Assembly (NCBI GenBank): GCA_948440265.1
Contig: CAOJOK010000003.1
Location: forward strand, 62,001-126,000
Direction: 5' to 3'
DNA: 64,000 bases
From: an uncultured Clostridia bacterium
GTDB lineage: Bacteria; Bacillota; Clostridia; Christensenellales; Pumilibacteraceae
Shown here: piece by piece, positions 19,141-27,837 of the stretch
How the letters are laid out: every line of letters begins with the position of its first letter
Position numbering within the stretch: position 1 is the first letter of the stretch
Program-made: the position numbers and the translations under genes
The notes under the pieces: model-generated
The model's input: only the letters and a program-made list of their open reading frames with translations
Told to the model about the DNA's origin: nothing
Database searches by the model: none

Positions 19141-19169
19141 ATTATAGCATTTATTCTTACACAAGTCAA
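19141..19169 (-). promoter_or_regulatory. Promoter of the pur operon
   Basis: TTGACT (19164-19169), 17-bp spacer, TATAAT (19141-19146) on the minus strand, giving a leader of about 30 nt before the purE TTG. I see no purine riboswitch fold and no obvious PurR box in the leader. Confidence 0.8.
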
Positions 19170-19239
19170 TGATTTGGAATGATTTGCACATTCAAAACCG
19201 AAGCGGTTATGCCTTTAACGCGTCTTTCCCCGTAAACGC

Positions 19240-19268
19240 TTGATTTTTTGTCGCGCATATGTTATAAT
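19240..19268 (+). promoter_or_regulatory. Promoter of the PP2C-kinase pair
   Basis: TTGATT (19240-19245), 17-bp spacer, TATAAT (19263-19268). It is back to back with the pur promoter in the 191-bp divergent gap. Confidence 0.75.
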
Positions 19269-19294
19269 CGTCATATACCTATACGGAGAAAGCT

Positions 19295-20050
19295 ATGAAG
19301 ATTCTTGTAAACAGCCTTTGCAAGCAAGGCGGCAGAGATTATAATCAAGATTACGTCGCTTACGACGCAACCGAAAACGACGCCTGTCTTGTCGTTTGCG
19401 ACGGATTGGGCTCCTACGTCGGCAGCGAAGTCGCCAGCCGCTTATGCGCCACTAAAATCGTGGAGACATACAAGCTCGTCAAGGAAAGTACGGACGGTCA
19501 CGTCCGCGCCTTTCTCCCCGACGTCGTAAAAGCCTATGTTCAGACAGCGCACAATTACGTCGTCGGTTTCAAAGAACAGAACCCGACCATTCGTTCCAGC
19601 TGTACCACCGTCGCCGCCGTCGTCACCAATCTTCAAGGCACGGTCATAGCTCATATAGGCGATACGCGCGCGTACATCATAAGAGACGGCAAGATTTTGT
19701 TCCAGACGCGCGACCACTCCCTTGCGCGCGCCGCAGTGGATATGGGTCAGATTCCGCTGGCGCAAATCAGAAATCACAAGGACCAGAACAAGCTCACGCG
19801 CGTTTTGGGTTCCGACTATTACATAGCTCCCGACTGCGAGATTATCCCCGAGTCTCTGCGCCCCGGCGACGCAATCGTCATCTGTTCCGACGGGTTCTGG
19901 GAGTACGTCTACGACGAGGAAATGGAAGTCGACTTCTTGACGTCCAGCACTCCGTCGGAGTATATCGCGCGTATGGAAGCGCGGCTTTTACAGCGGGTAA
20001 ACAAGCATAACGACAACTATTCCGTTATTGCGGCTATGGTTGTGGAATAA
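19295..20050 (+). CDS. PP2C-type Ser/Thr protein phosphatase
   Basis: A 251-residue metal-dependent phosphatase of the PPM/PP2C class. VVCDGLGSYVGSE (about 34) carries the first metal Asp and Gly; HIGDTRAYI (about 117), RDHSLAR and CSDGFWEYV (about 192) are the later PP2C motifs. There is no membrane segment. It has its own promoter and is followed 24 bp later by a Ser/Thr kinase gene, the usual pairing in which the phosphatase reverses the action of the kinase. Divergent from the pur operon. Confidence 0.92.
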   Translation: MKILVNSLCKQGGRDYNQDYVAYDATENDACLVVCDGLGSYVGSEVASRLCATKIVETYKLVKESTDGHVRAFLPDVVKAYVQTAHNYVVGFKEQNPTIRSSCTTVAAVVTNLQGTVIAHIGDTRAYIIRDGKILFQTRDHSLARAAVDMGQIPLAQIRNHKDQNKLTRVLGSDYYIAPDCEIIPESLRPGDAIVICSDGFWEYVYDEEMEVDFLTSSTPSEYIARMEARLLQRVNKHNDNYSVIAAMVVE

Positions 20051-20074
20051 TTCTTTTCAAACGTTACTTCGAGT

Positions 20075-21337
20075 ATGGTCAAAATGCGAACCAACAAAAA
20101 CGTATGCCTTTACTGTTTCGGCGACCTCGACGCGTCGCGGGTATGCGTCAGATGCAAAAAACACGCCGACGATACGCCCTCTCCTTTGCACCACCTGCCG
20201 CAAAGGAATGTTTTGAACGGCAAATATTTAATCGGCAAAGCTCTCGGCGAGGGCGGTTTCGGCATAACCTATCTTGCCTGGGATATGACCTGCGGCATTA
20301 AGGTCGCCATTAAGGAGTATTTCCCCAGCGGTTACGTCAGCAGAGTGCCCAAGTCGAACAGCGTCATTATCAATGCGAAAAATCTTCAGGCGGCGTCCAA
20401 CCGCGGTTTGAAGCGTTTTATAGAAGAAGCCAAAAATCTTGCCAAAATCAAGAATCTGTCCGGTATCGTCAACGTGCGCGATTTCTTTTCCGCGAACGGC
20501 ACGGCGTATATCGTTATGGAATATCTCGACGGCATATCTTTGAAAAAGTATATGCAGCGCAAGGGCGGCAAGGTGTCTATGGACGAGATTCTCAACATTA
20601 TGCGTCCCGTTATGGACTCTCTCGTCGAGGTCCACAAGACGGGGCTTATTCACCGAGACATCTCCCCCGACAACATTATCATAACGAAATACAATCAAGT
20701 CAAGCTTATAGACTTCGGCGCGGCGAAGCAGTCCAATCTCGACGGCAAGTCGCTGTCCATTGTCTTGAAGCAGGGGTTTGCCCCCGAAGAACAGTACCGC
20801 ACGCACGGCGAGCAAGGTCCCTGGACGGACGTTTACGCCTTGGGCGTGACGCTGTATTTCTGCATTACTGGACAGCTTCCGCCCGAGAGCATACAGCGTA
20901 TGTACAAGGACACCATAGTGCGCCCGTCGGATTTGGGCGCGGACATAAACCCCGGTCAGGAAGCCGCGCTTATGAAGGCTCTGGCGGTGCTTGCAAAGAA
21001 CCGTTACCGCGACGTTTCGCAGATGATTGCCGGACTTTACAATCCGAGAAACGCGCTTATGCGCCGCACCGTGCAGTCCCCCGTCGAAGAAAAGCCGCCC
21101 CTTCCCAAAGCGGTTGTCGCGCAAAAGCCGGTCCCGTCCGCCGATATGAGCGAAAAGCCTGCTGTAAGGCAGACAAGCAGGGATACCCGTTACGCAGTCA
21201 AGGAGAATACGGCGGCGGTTAAGCCGACCGAGGAAAAGCCCGAAGATACGGCAAAAGCGCCCGTCGCAACAAAAGCAAAAGCTTCGGTCAGAAGCCCGAA
21301 GCGCAATATTTTGAGCCGACTGTTCGGAAAGAAATAA
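20075..21337 (+). CDS. Ser/Thr protein kinase with N-terminal zinc ribbon
   Basis: A 420-residue Hanks-type kinase. Cys11/Cys14 and Cys24/Cys27 form a zinc-ribbon-like knuckle. The kinase domain (about 50-330) has GEGGFG as the P-loop, Lys80 in VAIK, HRDISPDN as the catalytic loop and DFG in IDFGAAK. The C-terminal 90 residues are low-complexity, rich in Pro, Lys, Glu and Ala, and end in a basic stretch. There is no transmembrane helix and no PASTA domain, so unlike PrkC/PknB it should be cytosolic and not sense muropeptides. Paired with the PP2C gene. The initiator could be either the first or the fourth codon (both ATG). Confidence 0.9.
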   Translation: MVKMRTNKNVCLYCFGDLDASRVCVRCKKHADDTPSPLHHLPQRNVLNGKYLIGKALGEGGFGITYLAWDMTCGIKVAIKEYFPSGYVSRVPKSNSVIINAKNLQAASNRGLKRFIEEAKNLAKIKNLSGIVNVRDFFSANGTAYIVMEYLDGISLKKYMQRKGGKVSMDEILNIMRPVMDSLVEVHKTGLIHRDISPDNIIITKYNQVKLIDFGAAKQSNLDGKSLSIVLKQGFAPEEQYRTHGEQGPWTDVYALGVTLYFCITGQLPPESIQRMYKDTIVRPSDLGADINPGQEAALMKALAVLAKNRYRDVSQMIAGLYNPRNALMRRTVQSPVEEKPPLPKAVVAQKPVPSADMSEKPAVRQTSRDTRYAVKENTAAVKPTEEKPEDTAKAPVATKAKASVRSPKRNILSRLFGKK

Positions 21338-21343
21338 ACTCTT

Positions 21344-22255
21344 TTATTTCAAATATTTTTCCGCCTGCTCTTTCGTCGGGCTTGCCTCGCAGGTTCCCTT
21401 TTTGAGAGTGGTCAAAGCTCCGCAGATATTTCCGTATCTTGCGGCGCGGTCTATATCGGATTCGGACAGGTCGCGTTTGCCGTCCAACTGCGACAGCACG
21501 CCTGCAAAGAACGCATCGCCCGCACCCGTCGGGTCTATACTGTCGACGCTTATCGCGTCGATTTTTTTCACGGTATTGTTTCTGCACCAAAGACTGCCGT
21601 TTCTGCCCAGCGTTACGAAAAAGGTCTTTTTATACCTGCTCATTTCGCGCACGGCGGTATCCATATCGTCCGTATCGAACAGCGTCAGAATTTCCGCCTG
21701 CGAAAACTTCACGAAGTCGACGCGCGAAAACAAATCGCGGTATATCTTCTTTGCTTCTTTTACCGACGAAAACACGCCGTCGCGCAGGTTGGCGTCGAAA
21801 GACATTTTGCAGCCGTGCTTTTCGGCCTCCTCCATTGTTTCGTAAGCGAACTTTCTGCCCCTGCTTTCGGCAAACATCAGCGAGCCGAAGTGGATTATAT
21901 CGCACATTTTTGCGACTTCTTTTATGCTTTCGTACTTCAAATATTTATCGCTCGTCATTTTGCAAAACGGCGTGAACTCCACTTCGTCGCCGCGATTGCG
22001 GATGAATACGGTCGGGGTGTTTGCGTCCTTTCTGCAATCGAGTTTGAGAAAGTCGAGTTTATAGTCGCTTATTTTTTCCGAAACCTTACGTCCGAAGCCG
22101 TCGCCGCCGACACAGCCGTAAAACCCGACCTTTGCGCCGAGTTTTTTGAGCGCGACCGCCAGATTGAACGGCGCGCCGCCCACCTTTATTTCGAAGGTGC
22201 CGTTTTCGTCGTTTAAGTATATATCCTGCGTGATTTCTCCGACAGACAGTATCAT
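21344..22255 (-). CDS. PfkB-family sugar kinase (fructokinase-like)
   Basis: A 303-residue ribokinase-fold kinase. The N-terminal GGAPFNLAVALKKLG is signature 1 and DPTGAGDAFFAGVL (about 245-258) is signature 2 with the catalytic Asp. Length and early motifs are closest to fructokinases, but the sugar cannot be assigned with confidence. It has its own promoter and converges on the kinase gene, 6 bp away. No sugar transporter is adjacent. Confidence 0.88.
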   Translation of the reverse strand: MILSVGEITQDIYLNDENGTFEIKVGGAPFNLAVALKKLGAKVGFYGCVGGDGFGRKVSEKISDYKLDFLKLDCRKDANTPTVFIRNRGDEVEFTPFCKMTSDKYLKYESIKEVAKMCDIIHFGSLMFAESRGRKFAYETMEEAEKHGCKMSFDANLRDGVFSSVKEAKKIYRDLFSRVDFVKFSQAEILTLFDTDDMDTAVREMSRYKKTFFVTLGRNGSLWCRNNTVKKIDAISVDSIDPTGAGDAFFAGVLSQLDGKRDLSESDIDRAARYGNICGALTTLKKGTCEASPTKEQAEKYLK

Positions 22256-22285
22256 AATGCGTTCTCCTTTGAAGCTTATGTTTTT

Positions 22286-22314
22286 ATATTAGCAGACGAC
22301 GGCGTAAAAGTCAA
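22286..22314 (-). promoter_or_regulatory. Promoter of the PfkB kinase gene
   Basis: TTGACT (22309-22314), 17-bp spacer, TAATAT (22286-22291); AAGGAG follows before the ATG. Confidence 0.65.
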
Positions 22315-22335
22315 TAATCCGCGCCGATTGTTTTT

Positions 22336-22376
22336 TATAAAACGACAAGGACCGCAAGCGATTATGCTCACGGTCC
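22336..22376 (-). terminator. Terminator after GH3 gene 1
   Basis: GGACCGTGAGC pairs with GCTTGCGGTCC (two G:T pairs) around a 6-base loop, with a short T-rich stretch after it. It is ~48 bp past the stop. Confidence 0.65.
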
Positions 22377-22423
22377 GAGTCTGCTCTATTGCAAGTTTTT
22401 TGAGGGCTGTTTTATTTTGCCGA

Positions 22424-25400
22424 TTACTTCGCCGCGGCGGTGCGCTTACGGAAGAAGCACATCCACGTCGTCAGTCCCGCGCCTGCAAGAAGCATAAGTC
22501 CTACGACCACGTCGAGTATTATCAGCCATACCATCCAAAGCGGCATTATCTTCACCACGCGCGTGTTTTGGTCCACGCCGTTCATAGCCGCCGAGTTGAC
22601 GCCGCTGTACAGTATGTCGTGGCATATATCGCGCACCTGCGACATTATGTACGGGTCGTCCTTATACGGTTCGAGATTGCTCTTTGCCTTTGCCGCCGAC
22701 GCGAGCATAAAGTTTCTGCCCATTACCGCGTGCGCCGTGTACTGATAGTTCAGCGTTCCGGCATAGTCGGTGACTACGTGTCCGACAAAGCCCCATTCGT
22801 CGCGCAATACTTTGATATTGAGTCCTTCGTCTGCCGCCGCCCATTCCGTTCCGATACGGTTATGCGACGTCATTATCGCGTTGGATTTGCCTTCTCTTAC
22901 GGCAAACTCGAACGGGGTCAGATATATCTCTCTTATGCTCTGCTCGTTTGCAAACGTGGCAAGCCCCTTTCTGTTCGTATCCTGGTCGTTCAGCGCGAAG
23001 TGCTTGCAATAGGTATACATACCCATAGAGCGCGCTCCGCGGACTTCCGCCGCCGCTATCTTGCCGCCGACGAAGCCGTCTTCCGAGAAATACTCGAACG
23101 AGCGTCCGACAAACGGCGTGCGGTGCGTGTTCATTGCCGGTCCGTACCAGCCGACTATGCCTGCCATAAGTCCGTCTTCGCCTATCATCTGTCCCACTCT
23201 TTCCACGAGTTCTTCGTTGTAGGTGGAAGCAAGCACGACTTCGGACGTATACGCCATACACTTATACTCGCCTGCGCTGGACACCAGCGTGCCGCTTATG
23301 CCCTGCGGTCCGTCTTTATCGGTCGTTCCCTTATAGGTCACGCTTTCCACGGGCTGAGTCTTCCAGCCGCCCAAGGCAACCAGCGACAGCATTTCGTCCA
23401 CGGTCATCTGGTCGAGCAGTTTATCCCAGAACTCGTCGTCGTAATCGGCTCCGCGCAGAGTGATGAGCTGCAAGCCGTTTTCGGCGCCCGTCGTCGGCAT
23501 AGTATACTTTGCTCTGTCGGGCTCTTTCACATAGTCCGCGCCGCTCTTTTTCAGCGCCGCCGCAAGCTTATCGGTAGCCGCAAGCACCGCCGTGGTCGGA
23601 TAGGTTCCCTGCCAATCGCTTCTCGACAGGTATTTGAGCTCGGGATAATAAGTATGTACGTCCGCCTCGTCGAACTGATTTTCTATCTTTACCTTTTTGC
23701 CGTCGTTTTCCGCAGTCGAGAATCTGTTCAGGTCCTGTTTCAAATCGAAGCTCTTTACGAGTGCGGCATTGCCGTTTGCGTCCATACCGTCGGCAGTGGT
23801 CTTGCCCTTGGCGGCAAGCACGTTGTTTATAGCGTCGTGCGCGTCTTTGCCGACCGTGAAGTAATATCTGCCGCCGTCGCGGATATACGTCTTGGCGTTG
23901 TTTGCGTCATAGGTGCGGAGTTCTTCCTCGTCCACGGTTATCTTGACCGTTTCCGTTTTGCCTGCTTCTATGACGTCGGTCTTGGCAAAGCCGACAAGCT
24001 CTATCGCCGCTTTTTCTATCTTATTCTGTTTATCGTAATCGGTATACGGCGACTGCATATAAATCTGCACGACGTGTTTGCCGCTTACGCTTCCCGTGTT
24101 TTTGACGGTGACGCTGACTTCGTAATCGCCGCCGTGCGCCGTTACGTTATAATCCGTATACTCGAAGGTCGTGTACGACAAGCCGTATCCGAACGGATAG
24201 GTCACTTCCTGCGCATAGTTCCAGCCCGAAGCCGAACCGAATACGCCTGCGCTTCCGTTTGCGTTGCCCGTTTTGAGCACGGTATCTTCGTATCTCGTTT
24301 CATAGTAACGATACCCGACGTATATGCCTTCCAGATATGTGACATAGTTCATTGCCGTCCACTGACGAGCCGAACCCATATACGCTTCGTTGATGTCTTC
24401 CAGACCTGTTTCCTTGGCGTTGGTGAACTGCAGATAGCCGAAGTTTGCCGACGCGGGCGCGCTGTGCGAATCCGCCGCATAAGTATCCACAAGTCTGCCG
24501 GAGGGGTTATATTTGCCCGTGAACGCGCCTGCGACTGCATCCAATCCCGTCGTGCCCACGCTGCCTGCCCAAAGGCAAGCCTTTATCTTCGAATAGTCGT
24601 TAAGCCATTCCAGCTCCATAGCGTTGGACGAGTTTATCACGACGAAAATCTTTTCGAAGTCCGCGCTGTCCTGAATAGCTTGCAGCATATCGGCTTCGTT
24701 CTTGCTCAAAGCCAGATAGCCCTTTGCTCCGCTTTCGCTGTTCGTCATCGAAAGGTCGCTGCCTTCGCCGCCGCTTCTGCCGATGAACACTATCGCCGCA
24801 TCGCCGTATTGCTTATAGGACTCTTTGACCGAAGGGGTATATTCGCTCTGCGGACACTCGTTCACGCAGTAGTCTACGGTGGCGTTTCCTTCTATGGACG
24901 CCGAAGTGCGGATATACTTCGAGTTCTTCGTGTCGAGTTTGCCTTTTGCGTCATACTTCAAAAAGCTGTTATAGAAGTCGTTTAAAGTCTTATTGACTTC
25001 GAAGCCTGCGTTTTTAAACGCGTCTATCGGCTTTGTCGCAAGCGTGGTGTCGATGGAGCCGCTTCCCGTTCCGCCGTATACGGGGTTTACCGAAGTCATA
25101 CCGAACAGGCTGACTTTTTTGCCCGTGCCGAGCGGCAGTCCGCCGTCCTTGTTCATCAAAAGCACCATACCTTCGCTTTCGATTTCTTCGCAGAGAGCGC
25201 GTCCGTCGCTGCGGAGTTTCTCTTTGCCCGCGTCGTCGTTCGTGTATCCGTGTTTGCTCTTGAAATACTGCGAATCCACTTTTTCGTCGCTTTCCAGCTG
25301 AACGAGTTTCGACTCCGGATGATTCAGCGTCGTCGAAATTATCGAGCGGAAATCCATTGCGATGCAGTTGCCGACAATCAGCGCGACGGCGATTACCACA

Positions 25401-25450
25401 ATCAGCGCGTACCACAGCACCGCAAATACGATGTTCTTCTTGTTTACCAT
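22424..25450 (-). CDS. Membrane-tethered GH3 glycosidase, inverted domain order (module 1)
   Basis: A 1,008-residue glycoside hydrolase family 3 enzyme held by a helix at each end (7-29 and 969-998), so the catalytic body should be outside the cell with both tails inside. The domain order is reversed: the GH3 alpha/beta sandwich comes first (EGMVLLMNKDGGLP at 94-107), then the fibronectin-like domain (YPFGYGLSYTTF, 418-429), then the TIM barrel. The barrel has DGPQG (713), NTHRTPFVGRSFEYFSED (774-791), KHF (816-818) and the nucleophile Asp895 in VVTDYAG. All parts look intact. Family members cleave beta-glucosides, xylosides or GlcNAc. It follows a kinase/regulator pair and has LytTR-type boxes upstream. 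Confidence 0.9.
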   Translation of the reverse strand: MVNKKNIVFAVLWYALIVVIAVALIVGNCIAMDFRSIISTTLNHPESKLVQLESDEKVDSQYFKSKHGYTNDDAGKEKLRSDGRALCEEIESEGMVLLMNKDGGLPLGTGKKVSLFGMTSVNPVYGGTGSGSIDTTLATKPIDAFKNAGFEVNKTLNDFYNSFLKYDAKGKLDTKNSKYIRTSASIEGNATVDYCVNECPQSEYTPSVKESYKQYGDAAIVFIGRSGGEGSDLSMTNSESGAKGYLALSKNEADMLQAIQDSADFEKIFVVINSSNAMELEWLNDYSKIKACLWAGSVGTTGLDAVAGAFTGKYNPSGRLVDTYAADSHSAPASANFGYLQFTNAKETGLEDINEAYMGSARQWTAMNYVTYLEGIYVGYRYYETRYEDTVLKTGNANGSAGVFGSASGWNYAQEVTYPFGYGLSYTTFEYTDYNVTAHGGDYEVSVTVKNTGSVSGKHVVQIYMQSPYTDYDKQNKIEKAAIELVGFAKTDVIEAGKTETVKITVDEEELRTYDANNAKTYIRDGGRYYFTVGKDAHDAINNVLAAKGKTTADGMDANGNAALVKSFDLKQDLNRFSTAENDGKKVKIENQFDEADVHTYYPELKYLSRSDWQGTYPTTAVLAATDKLAAALKKSGADYVKEPDRAKYTMPTTGAENGLQLITLRGADYDDEFWDKLLDQMTVDEMLSLVALGGWKTQPVESVTYKGTTDKDGPQGISGTLVSSAGEYKCMAYTSEVVLASTYNEELVERVGQMIGEDGLMAGIVGWYGPAMNTHRTPFVGRSFEYFSEDGFVGGKIAAAEVRGARSMGMYTYCKHFALNDQDTNRKGLATFANEQSIREIYLTPFEFAVREGKSNAIMTSHNRIGTEWAAADEGLNIKVLRDEWGFVGHVVTDYAGTLNYQYTAHAVMGRNFMLASAAKAKSNLEPYKDDPYIMSQVRDICHDILYSGVNSAAMNGVDQNTRVVKIMPLWMVWLIILDVVVGLMLLAGAGLTTWMCFFRKRTAAAK

Positions 25451-25539
25451 ATAAACCTCCTTATTGTTTTCGGTTTGCCCGAAACAAGGACAGTTTACAG
25501 CAAAAGCGCGCGCTTTCGGCGGTTTTGGCGAGTTCGGTT

Positions 25540-25568
25540 TTTATATGGCGCACTCTGCATTTTTTCAG
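25540..25568 (-). promoter_or_regulatory. Predicted activator-dependent promoter of GH3 gene 1
   Basis: CTGAAA (25563-25568), 17-bp spacer, TATAAA (25540-25545). The -35 is weak and lies directly beside the LytTR half-sites, as expected of a promoter needing an activator. The leader of about 80 nt contains two short hairpins (AAAGCGCGCGCTTT, TTTCGG/CCGAAA) before AGGAGG. Confidence 0.55.
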
Positions 25569-25570
25569 GC

Positions 25571-25600
25571 ACAAACGGCGGCGTTTCGGGCATAAACGGA
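25571..25600 (-). promoter_or_regulatory. Two LytTR-type half-sites, 21 bp apart (module 1)
   Basis: On the minus strand TCCGTTTAT (25592-25600) and GCCGTTTGT (25571-25579) are direct repeats starting exactly 21 bp apart. They match the LytTR consensus [TA][AC][CA]GTTN[AG][TG] at 9/9 and 8/9 positions. Likely binding site of the LytTR regulator of this module. Confidence 0.6.
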
Positions 25601-25627
25601 AAAGGCTTCCCTTTCAGGAAGCCTTTT
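25600..25627 (-). terminator. Terminator overlapping the kinase 1 stop
   Basis: AAAAGGCTTCC and GGAAGCCTTTT form a perfect 11-bp stem. It overlaps the last codons of the kinase gene, so GH3 gene 1 is mostly read from its own promoter. Confidence 0.75.
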
Positions 25628-26906
25628 TCACCGCTTCGGTAAACAGTACGTCGAGATTGAAATATTTGTCTTCATACCACATTTTCAGCGTGCCGCCGTA
25701 CTTTTCCGCGATATAGCGCATACTCTGCACGCCGTAACCGTGGTTTGCCCTGTCGCCTTTCGTCGTCAGCGGCAAGCCGTTTTCGAACCGCGGTTTCACG
25801 CTGCTGTAATTTTCCAAATGTATTATCAGAGATTCTCCGCAACGCCGCGTTTTCAGCGTTATCGTCCTGTTTTCTTCGCTTTCGCGCTCCGCGCACTCTA
25901 TGGCGTTGTCTATCGCGTTGCCCAAAAGCGAATATAAGTCCGACGGCGAAAAGAAGTCGAGCGCGGCTCCGTCCGCCATACAGGTGAATTTTATTCCGTT
26001 TTTGCGGCAGCGCAGGTTTTTGTCCATAAGCAGTATGTCCAAAGGCTCGCTGCCCGTCCTTATCGCGCTGTCGTATATCTCCACGCTCGTTTCCAGCTCT
26101 TTACGCAGTTTTTCGCGCTGTTTGCCGTCCTTTATCGCAAGCAGCATATCTATGTTCTTCTTTATGTCGTGGCACTTCATATTTATCAAATCGATATTTT
26201 CTTTGCTTATGTCGTACTGCTCCCTGCTTCGTTTCAAAAGCTCTTCCAGCACTTCGTTTCTGTGTTTCAAGTCGTCTTCGCGGAAGAAGTTGAACTGCAG
26301 AAGGAGTGCGAGCGCGCCCGAAAATATCGCGTAAATCCGACAAATCACCACGCCCGGATAGGCATAGTTGAGCCACATAGACAGCACCTGCGTGACGACC
26401 ACGACGACCGCCGTCATCGCCAGCAGTTTGACGCTGTTCGTATTTACGAGATTGCTCTTTTTGACGCGCCTGCCGAAAAACGCCCAGCAGACGGCGTATA
26501 TCGCCGCGAACGACAGAAAATACAGCAGCAGCGCAATCCACTGCGACGACTGCCACGCGGGCAGAAACGCCGTGCGCACGATGAGCATTGTCGAAAAGGC
26601 AATATGCTCCACGGCATAGCCTGCCATTCCGCAGAACAGCGCGTCTTTCCAGGAGCAGTCGAACATAGCGTATATAAGCCCTATCGACATAACGAGCAGG
26701 ATTATATATTTAAACGACACCCATTTTAAAATCACCGTATACTCGTACGGGATAAAATAGTTTACGACCAAAAAGGCGGCGACGAGCACTGCAAAGCGCA
26801 ACCAAAAGTACCGTCTTTTTTTCAGATAGAATGCAAACAGCAATTCGGCGACCAGAAGCTGTAACGGAAAAAACTTGACAATCGTATTTAAGATTTCGTA
26901 CAGCAT
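25614..26906 (-). CDS. AgrC-like sensor histidine kinase (module 1)
   Basis: A 430-residue kinase of the AgrC/HPK10 type. The first ~205 residues are six or so membrane helices with no extracellular domain. A coiled segment then leads to SKENIDLINMKCHDIKKNI with the phospho-acceptor His246. The GHKL ATPase part has the N-box LLGNAIDNAIECAE (about 327) and the G-box HGYGVQSMRYIAEKYGG (about 393). It starts 1 bp after the LytTR regulator ends, so they are coupled. No agrB or agrD gene is nearby, so the signal is unknown. Closely similar in layout to the kinase at 44.0-45.4 kb. Confidence 0.9.
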   Translation of the reverse strand: MLYEILNTIVKFFPLQLLVAELLFAFYLKKRRYFWLRFAVLVAAFLVVNYFIPYEYTVILKWVSFKYIILLVMSIGLIYAMFDCSWKDALFCGMAGYAVEHIAFSTMLIVRTAFLPAWQSSQWIALLLYFLSFAAIYAVCWAFFGRRVKKSNLVNTNSVKLLAMTAVVVVVTQVLSMWLNYAYPGVVICRIYAIFSGALALLLQFNFFREDDLKHRNEVLEELLKRSREQYDISKENIDLINMKCHDIKKNIDMLLAIKDGKQREKLRKELETSVEIYDSAIRTGSEPLDILLMDKNLRCRKNGIKFTCMADGAALDFFSPSDLYSLLGNAIDNAIECAERESEENRTITLKTRRCGESLIIHLENYSSVKPRFENGLPLTTKGDRANHGYGVQSMRYIAEKYGGTLKMWYEDKYFNLDVLFTEAVKKAS

Positions 26907-26907
26907 A

Positions 26908-27630
26908 TCAGGACTTCCTCGAAAGTATGTTCATATACTCGTCCACGAATTCCTTTCTTCTGCGGCGGGACAGCGGAAGCTCTATGTCCGACAGGAAAAC
27001 GGAGTTCTGCGTTATCTTCGTTATGTGTTCGGCGTTGACCAAAATTCCGCTGACGCAACGCAGAAAGCCGTACGGTTTCAGTTTTTCTTCCAGCGTACTC
27101 ATAACGCCGCGCTCGCCGTACTTCTGCGCCGCGGTGTGATAAGTAAGGTAATGCCCCGAGCACTCCACATAATAAATATCCGACGTATTCAGTTTGGCTA
27201 TGCCGTCCGACGTCTTTATTATAAGCGTCTGCGTCGTTCTGGCTTCCGCCTTTTTTACGGCGCGTTCGAACTTCAATTTGAACGTCGAATAGTCTATCGG
27301 CTTGACGATGAAATCGAGCGCGGACACTTCATAGCCCTTTATCGCGTACTGCGACAGATTGGTGCAGAAAATTATGCAGGCGTTTTTGTCGCTTTCGTAC
27401 AGCGCTTTCGCCGTGTCCATTCCCGAAAGCACGGGCATATCTATGTCCATAAACACAATGTCCCAGCCTGCTTTGAGCTCCGACAGAAATTTCAGTCCCG
27501 TTTCGAACACGCTGACGCGGCACTTCAAAAGACCGCCTTCCTGCGAATTTTCATAGCGCGACACATACTCCTTCAATTTGTCGGAATATTCCCTATCGTC
27601 CTCCACTATCGCTATTTTCAATTCTCTCAT
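26908..27630 (-). CDS. LytTR response regulator (module 1)
   Basis: A 240-residue AgrA/LytR-type regulator. The receiver domain has acidic residues E10/D11/D12, the phospho-acceptor Asp62 in VFMDIDMP, and the conserved Lys in VKPI (about 113). The LytTR DNA-binding domain spans about 138-240 and ends with LSRRRRKEFVDEY. It is the first gene of the module, read from a strong promoter at 27674-27702, and should control GH3 gene 1 through the paired half-sites at 25571-25600. Confidence 0.92.
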   Translation of the reverse strand: MRELKIAIVEDDREYSDKLKEYVSRYENSQEGGLLKCRVSVFETGLKFLSELKAGWDIVFMDIDMPVLSGMDTAKALYESDKNACIIFCTNLSQYAIKGYEVSALDFIVKPIDYSTFKLKFERAVKKAEARTTQTLIIKTSDGIAKLNTSDIYYVECSGHYLTYHTAAQKYGERGVMSTLEEKLKPYGFLRCVSGILVNAEHITKITQNSVFLSDIELPLSRRRRKEFVDEYMNILSRKS

Positions 27631-27673
27631 AATCTCTCCCTGCGAAAGTTTTTTCCCTCAAAAAACCTTTATA

Positions 27674-27702
27674 ACTATATCACATATTTTTCGTCTTGTC
27701 AA
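27674..27702 (-). promoter_or_regulatory. Promoter of signalling module 1
   Basis: TTGACA (27697-27702), 17-bp spacer, TATAGT (27674-27679), about 37 bp upstream of the regulator ATG. Confidence 0.8.
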
Positions 27703-27732
27703 GAGCGGACAAAAAATCGGGAGTAAAAACAG

Positions 27733-27790
27733 GAAAAGGATAAACGACTGCGTGCAGAAAGAGAGCGCGTGAAAGGCGCGAAAGTTCTGA
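27733..27790. repeat. Intergenic repeat C, copy 1
   Basis: Segment starting GAAAAGGATAAACGACTGCG, repeated almost unchanged at 27947-28000. Diverged relatives (GCGTGCAGAAAGAGAGTGCG) occur at 61497-61516. Confidence 0.7.
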
Positions 27791-27837
27791 AACGAGAAAG
27801 AAAAGGGAAATGAGAATTTAGAAAGAGTTTGTAATCG

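Noticed and set aside
22328..24985. An 885-codon plus-strand open frame opposite GH3 gene 1
   Set aside because: It is antisense to a clear enzyme, its product is Arg/His/Val-rich without any motif, and long antisense frames are common here because of the codon bias.
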